From NCBI GenBank assembly GCA_017882025.1, contig JADGQG010000072.1:1-9079 (forward strand): a stretch of 9,079 nucleotides of DNA, read 5' to 3'. The notes under the pieces were generated by a model. That model did no database searches. It worked only from the letters and a program-made list of their open reading frames with translations, and was not told the origin of the DNA. This stretch comes from Chloroflexota bacterium. GTDB lineage: Bacteria > Chloroflexota > Limnocylindria > Limnocylindrales > CSP1-4. The translations under genes were made by a program, and so were the position numbers. Below, in pieces: positions 6,099-9,079 of this stretch; within the stretch, counting starts at the first letter, position 1; every line of letters begins with the position of its first letter.

Positions 6099-6201
6099 TC
6101 GAGCATCTGCTGGACGCCCCGGTGCCCACACCGGGGCGTTCGTGCATCCGGCGATCCCGCACCGCCGCGGCACACGTCCCCACGCCCGACCAGATGCTCG
6201 A
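6099..6201. repeat. 11-bp inverted repeat enclosing the terminator hairpin
   Basis: TCGAGCATCTG (6099-6109) is the exact reverse complement of CAGATGCTCGA (6191-6201), with 81 nt between. The inner 11-bp hairpin (6114-6139) lies within it. These arms are less GC-rich than their surroundings, so chance pairing is less likely than for a typical GC-only repeat. Together they could form one folded RNA element. Confidence 0.6.
6114..6139 (+). terminator. Perfect 11-bp hairpin downstream of the Cys-rich gene
   Basis: ACGCCCCGGTG (6114-6124), loop CCCA, CACCGGGGCGT (6129-6139) form a perfect 11-bp stem with a tetraloop, 45 nt after the stop of the Cys-rich gene. It is followed by TCGTGC, so the T-tract is weak. 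The strength and placement fit a transcription terminator for the small gene; an RNA structural role is an alternative. Confidence 0.65.
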
Positions 6202-6249
6202 TCCCACGGTGCCGAGGACCCGCTTCCCGGGCACGCGTGACTCGGCGCG

Positions 6250-6255
6250 TATCAT
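6250..6255 (+). promoter_or_regulatory. -10 element (TATCAT) of ligase-like gene, leaderless type
   Basis: TATCAT ends 7 nt before ATG 6263, is close to the TATAAT consensus, and there is no Shine-Dalgarno. It supports expression of the ligase-like gene from its own promoter and the choice of ATG 6263 over the upstream in-frame ATG at 6122. Confidence 0.6.
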
Positions 6256-6262
6256 CCCGGCC

Positions 6263-6970
6263 ATGGATGCAGATCCGCGCGCGTGGCGGCCGCAAGCCTT
6301 CGGGCGTCGGCGCGTCAAGGACCTCTCGGACCCCGTGGTGGAGCCCGCATGGGAGGGAGTCCGGGTCCTCGCCCATCTCGACGCCGCCGCAGCCCGCGTC
6401 GCGATCCAGGACGCGACCGGAGCGGACCTGGCACCGGACCACGCCCCGATCGCGGACGCGCTGCTCGCCGCGCTCGAGGCCGACGCCGCCATCGTGGACG
6501 GCTACCTCACCGACCAGGCGACGCGCGCCAGCGAGGGTCGCAGGATCGTGACCAGCGAGATCCCGACGGTTGGCGAGCACACGAGCCAGTTCTTCCTGGG
6601 TCGGCAGGGCGCGGAGCTGATGAGCGGGCGCGGTCGTCCCGGCCGGATGGGCGGCGCGCGGACCATCGACGAGATCGAGCAAACCCTCGAGAACGTGCCG
6701 ATCGCGTTCGTGGCCGTGGACCTCGTCGCGCTCGACGGCGAATCGCTCGTGGAGATCCCGCTCCTGGAGCGAAAGCGGCTGCTGGAGAGCGTGCTCGCGG
6801 AAGGCAACCTGGTCCGGCGAACGCCCTACGTCCGGCAACCTGCCAGCACGTTCATCATCACCTGGCGCTCGCTCGGCTTCGGCGGGCTGGCATACAAGGC
6901 CGCGAACAGCCGATACCACCCCGGCACACCCAACGATGACTGGTGCCTTGTGCCAATGCCGCGCCGTTGA
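6263..6970 (+). CDS. ATP-dependent DNA ligase-like protein, catalytic residues lost
   Basis: A 235-residue protein resembling the adenylation domain of LigC/LigD-type ATP-dependent ligases. Retained landmarks are EPAWEGVR (27-34) at motif I, FVAVDLVALDG (149-159) at motif III, LLERKRLLE (167-175), and GFGGLAYK...SRYHPG (205-221) at motifs IV-V. The key residues are gone: the nucleotidyl Lys of KxDG is Ala29 and its Asp is Glu31. The SRxG Arg segment reads DATG (50-53), the DGE Glu is Tyr81, the motif IV Glu is Gly207, and the paired Lys of motif V (WLKVK in relatives) are CLV-P (228-231). No OB domain, polymerase, nuclease or Ku gene accompanies it. The frame is intact with a good promoter, so I infer a non-catalytic or repurposed nucleotide/DNA-binding protein rather than a decayed gene. 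An alternative start at 6122 would add 47 low-complexity residues. Confidence 0.75.
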   Translation: MDADPRAWRPQAFGRRRVKDLSDPVVEPAWEGVRVLAHLDAAAARVAIQDATGADLAPDHAPIADALLAALEADAAIVDGYLTDQATRASEGRRIVTSEIPTVGEHTSQFFLGRQGAELMSGRGRPGRMGGARTIDEIEQTLENVPIAFVAVDLVALDGESLVEIPLLERKRLLESVLAEGNLVRRTPYVRQPASTFIITWRSLGFGGLAYKAANSRYHPGTPNDDWCLVPMPRR

Positions 6971-7025
6971 CGGCCCGTCGGCGATCCGCGCCCCGACCGC
7001 CAGCCGCCAACCCGCGCCGTCGTGG

Positions 7026-7031
7026 TACGGT
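7026..7031 (+). promoter_or_regulatory. -10 element (TACGGT) of glycosyltransferase gene, leaderless type
   Basis: TACGGT lies 6 nt before GTG 7038 in the 67-bp gap after the ligase-like gene. It matches TACGNT before the VOC and HNH genes and selects GTG 7038 as the start. Confidence 0.55.
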
Positions 7032-7037
7032 GAGTCG

Positions 7038-8489
7038 GTGCCCGCTTCCCTCCTGACCCCGGCCATCCAGGCCGAGCTCCAGCGGCTGGGACACGCCGAC
7101 ATCATGGTCGGCATCCCCAGCTTCAAGAACGCGGCGACCATCGGCCACGTGGTCCGGGCCGCGCAGGCCGGCCTGGTCCAGTACTTCCCGGATCTGCGGC
7201 CCCTCCTCGTCAACGCGGATGCCGGCTCGCCGGACGGGACCCAGCGCGTCGTCGCGGAGACCGAGCCGCCCGATTACGTGGAGCGGATCCTCCTGACCCG
7301 GCCCACGAACCGCCTGGAGCGCCTCACGCTCACCTATCCCGAGGTGGACGGGGTGGGCGGCAAGGGCGCCGCGCTGCGCACCATCTTCGAGATCGCCGCC
7401 GCGCTCGACGTCCGCGCGCTCGTCGTGGTCGACTCGGACCTCCGCTCCATCGGGCCCGAGTGGGTGGAGCTCCTCTCCGGGCCGATCCTCAAGGGCGGCT
7501 TCGACTACGTCACGCCCCTCTACGCCCGCCACAAGTACGACGGCACGATCACGAACACGGTCACCTACCCGCTCACCCGGGCGCTCTACGGCAGGCGGAT
7601 CCGCCAGCCGATCGGGGGCGACTTCGGGGTCTCGGGCGACCTCGTCCGCCATTACCTCGTGCAGGACGACTGGACGCCCGAGGTGAGCCGGTTCGGGATC
7701 GACATCTGGATGACGACCCACGCGCTCACCGGCGGCTTCGCCGTGTGCGAGGCGCGTCTCGGCGCGAAGATCCACGACCCGAAGGACCCCTCGGCGGACC
7801 TCGGGCCCATGTTCCGCCAGGTGGTCGGGACGATCCTCGCCATGGCCGGCCGCCACCCCGAGGCATGGCTGGACGTCCACGCCAGCCACGAGATCCCCGC
7901 CTACGGCTTCGAGCGCCGGGTGGAGCCGACCCCGCTCCACGTCAACACGCTGCGCCTGCTCTCGGAGTTCGACGCGGGGCGAATAACGCTCGCCCCGACC
8001 TGGCAGGCGATGCTCGCGCCCAACCACGCGGCCGCCGCGATCGAGATCTCGAAGGAGGCGGGGCGGCTCGCCGAGGCAGCCGGGAGACGGCTGGGCCTCG
8101 GCGGCGAGGCCGGGCCGGACCACCACGTCACGACGGACGAGATGTCGGACGCGGTGGCCACCTACTCCTTCCCCGACGAGCTGTGGGCCGGCATCGTCTA
8201 CGACCTCGTGGTGGCCGCGCACCAGGAGTTCGTGCCCCTGGAGACGCTCGTCGCCGCACTGGTGCCGCTCTACTTCGGGCGGGTCGGCAGCCTGATCGTG
8301 GAGGCCCGCCACCTGGACCAGGGCGACGCGGAGGAGCGCGTTGAGCGCCAGGCCCGCGCGTTCGAGCTTCGCAAGCCGTATCTCGTCGAGCGCTGGAACG
8401 CGGCGCAGCAGGCGCGCGCCGGAGCGGGCGCGGCCGCGGACGGTGCGGACGCGGCGGCGAGCTTCCGCGCCGGCGAGGTCGCCGGATGA
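7038..8489 (+). CDS. GT81-like glycosyltransferase (GpgS-related)
   Basis: A 483-residue cytosolic GT-A glycosyltransferase related to glucosyl-3-phosphoglycerate synthase (GT81), which moves a sugar from an NDP-sugar to 3-phosphoglycerate, the first step to glucosylglycerate or related solutes. Visible features are VGIPSFKNAATI (24-35), DGVGGKGAALRTIF (104-117), the metal-binding DSD (132-134), QPIGGDFGVSGDL (190-202), RFGIDIW (218-224), and His246 in KIHDPKD before LGPMFRQVVGTILA (255-268), matching the GpgS metal-His region and the following helix. Residues about 290-483 are a helical extension beyond the roughly 300-residue catalytic core, ending in an Ala-rich tail. An ATG at 6936 would add 34 residues and overlap the previous gene; GTG 7038 is preferred. 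The stop overlaps the Usp gene by 4 nt. Acceptor and donor are inferred by family only; mannosyl transfer is possible. Confidence 0.85.
   Translation: MPASLLTPAIQAELQRLGHADIMVGIPSFKNAATIGHVVRAAQAGLVQYFPDLRPLLVNADAGSPDGTQRVVAETEPPDYVERILLTRPTNRLERLTLTYPEVDGVGGKGAALRTIFEIAAALDVRALVVVDSDLRSIGPEWVELLSGPILKGGFDYVTPLYARHKYDGTITNTVTYPLTRALYGRRIRQPIGGDFGVSGDLVRHYLVQDDWTPEVSRFGIDIWMTTHALTGGFAVCEARLGAKIHDPKDPSADLGPMFRQVVGTILAMAGRHPEAWLDVHASHEIPAYGFERRVEPTPLHVNTLRLLSEFDAGRITLAPTWQAMLAPNHAAAAIEISKEAGRLAEAAGRRLGLGGEAGPDHHVTTDEMSDAVATYSFPDELWAGIVYDLVVAAHQEFVPLETLVAALVPLYFGRVGSLIVEARHLDQGDAEERVERQARAFELRKPYLVERWNAAQQARAGAGAAADGADAAASFRAGEVAG
8475..8479 (+). promoter_or_regulatory. Shine-Dalgarno of Usp gene (GAGGT)
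   Basis: GAGGT at the 3' end of the glycosyltransferase gene leaves about 6-7 nt to ATG 8486, supporting that start and coupled translation. Confidence 0.55.
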
Positions 8490-9079
8490 CCCCGCGGCCG
8501 CCGCTTCCCGGCCGGATCCTGATCCCCGTCGCGAACCCGGCCACGGCCGAGGAGCTGATCCGGATCGGCGCAGCGCTGCTGGATCCGCGCGACGGAGAGC
8601 TGACCGCGCTCGGCATCGTGGAAGTCCCGGAGGAGATGCCGCTCTCCGAGGGCGCCACGAAGGCGCGCCAGGCGCGGCGGCTGCTCCAGAAGGTGCTCGA
8701 CTATGCCCCGGAGGGGACGCACGTCCGGCCGGTGGTCCGGATCGGGCGCCGTGCCGCGGAAGGGATCGTGGAGGCCGCCATCGAGCTCGAGGCTGATCTC
8801 GTGATCTTCGGCTGGGGCGGCCGGACCGGCGGCCGGTCGGGAAGCCGCTCCAGGGGCGGCGGACGTGCTGCCGCCGGGAAGGCCGGGGCCGGCAACGGCG
8901 ACGCCCCCACCCCGACGGCGTCCGTCTTCAGCCCCACGATCGACGCGGTGGTCCGCGAGTCCCCGTGCGACATCGCGGTCGTCAAGCAGCGACCGATGGC
9001 CGAGATCCGGCGGATCCTGGTCCCCGTCCGTGGCGGCCCGCACGCGGAGCTGGCACTCGACTTCGCCGACGCGCTGGCC
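8486..9079 (+). CDS. Universal stress protein (tandem UspA domains), partial at 3' end
   Basis: The first 198 residues of a protein that continues past the window. The ATG at 8486 overlaps the glycosyltransferase stop (ATGA). Residues 9-167 form a Usp domain: GRILIPVANPATAEELIRIG opens strand 1 and helix 1, ADLVIFGWGGR (103-113) is the nucleotide-loop region, and FSPTIDAVVRESPCDIAVVK (148-167) is the last helix and strand. A second Usp domain starts at 175 with RRILVPVRGGPHAELALDFA. Tandem Usp proteins bind ATP or AMP and act in stress and starvation responses, and some such modules sit on transporters, which the missing C-terminus could decide. A Gly/Arg/Ala-rich loop of about 33 residues (112-145) is inserted where single-domain Usps have the short GxxG...GS motif, so ATP binding by this domain is uncertain. 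Operon partner: the GT81-like gene. Confidence 0.85.
   Translation, partial: MTPRPPLPGRILIPVANPATAEELIRIGAALLDPRDGELTALGIVEVPEEMPLSEGATKARQARRLLQKVLDYAPEGTHVRPVVRIGRRAAEGIVEAAIELEADLVIFGWGGRTGGRSGSRSRGGGRAAAGKAGAGNGDAPTPTASVFSPTIDAVVRESPCDIAVVKQRPMAEIRRILVPVRGGPHAELALDFADALA

Noticed and set aside
6070..6262. tRNA gene in the intergenic gap (TTCGA-like stretch near 6098)
   Set aside because: No acceptor stem, D-arm or anticodon arm could be placed around it; the base pairing seen is the nested inverted repeat instead.
6263..6970. Functional NHEJ DNA ligase
   Set aside because: The motif I lysine is alanine and the paired motif V lysines are absent; no Ku, polymerase or OB-fold domain is nearby.
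6936..7037. Upstream ATG start for the glycosyltransferase
   Set aside because: It overlaps the ligase-like gene by 35 nt and adds a low-complexity segment, whereas GTG 7038 has a well-spaced TACGGT and the protein then begins with a typical N-terminus.
5765..7213. Long minus-strand open frame (482 codons) across the Cys-rich and ligase-like genes
   Set aside because: Low-complexity Arg/Gly/Ala translation without a recognisable domain; it crosses two well-supported plus-strand genes and the terminator hairpin.
6858..8312. Long open frame on the minus strand (484 codons) opposite the glycosyltransferase
   Set aside because: Its translation is His/Arg/Asp/Gly/Val-rich with no domain motifs, while the plus strand shows clear GT81-like motifs. 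Such antisense frames are expected where codons have extreme third-position GC.

Overview
The window is very GC-rich (about 70% by eye), densely coded DNA with strong third-position GC bias, almost certainly from a bacterial chromosome. Gene content (class II CCA-adding enzyme with HD domain, short four-helix VKOR, GT81-like glycosyltransferase followed by a tandem Usp protein) and frequent leaderless-type promoters suggest a high-GC Chloroflexota (Limnocylindria-like) or Actinobacteriota lineage. This is inference; there is no rRNA or marker that fixes the taxonomy. I see no tRNA, rRNA, CRISPR array, IS element or phage genes.

Layout. (1) Positions 1-1450: the last 18 codons of an upstream gene, a MOSC-domain protein (+), then a convergent glyoxalase-like/VOC protein (-); a 22-bp tandem repeat sits between the two 3' ends. 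(2) 1451-2007: a short divergent promoter region with a 12-bp direct repeat, then a VKOR-family membrane protein (+). (3) 2102-5607: a tightly packed probable operon of HNH endonuclease, CCA tRNA nucleotidyltransferase, a small TPR protein and a GalE-type epimerase, joined by 4-nt overlaps or a 1-nt gap. (4) 5608-6262: two non-coding stretches with several hairpins around a small cysteine-rich orphan protein. (5) 6263-6970: a protein with the fold signature of an ATP-dependent DNA ligase adenylation domain but with nearly every catalytic motif residue replaced. (6) 7038-9079: a GpgS-like (GT81) glycosyltransferase overlapping a Usp-domain protein that runs off the window end.

Two start-site styles are visible. 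Five genes that begin transcription units (MOSC, VOC, HNH, pseudo-ligase, glycosyltransferase) have a TANNNT hexamer 6-8 nt before the start codon, as expected for leaderless transcripts, whereas galE, the Cys-rich gene and the Usp gene have a purine-rich Shine-Dalgarno 7 nt upstream. This pattern also decides the glycosyltransferase start (GTG at 7038).

Functionally most genes are housekeeping or stress-related: RNA 3'-end maturation, sugar nucleotide supply, disulfide formation, probable glycosylated-glycerate osmolyte synthesis and stress response. The most unusual items are the catalytically degenerate ligase-like protein and the unrecognised Cys-rich mini-protein beside structured intergenic DNA.
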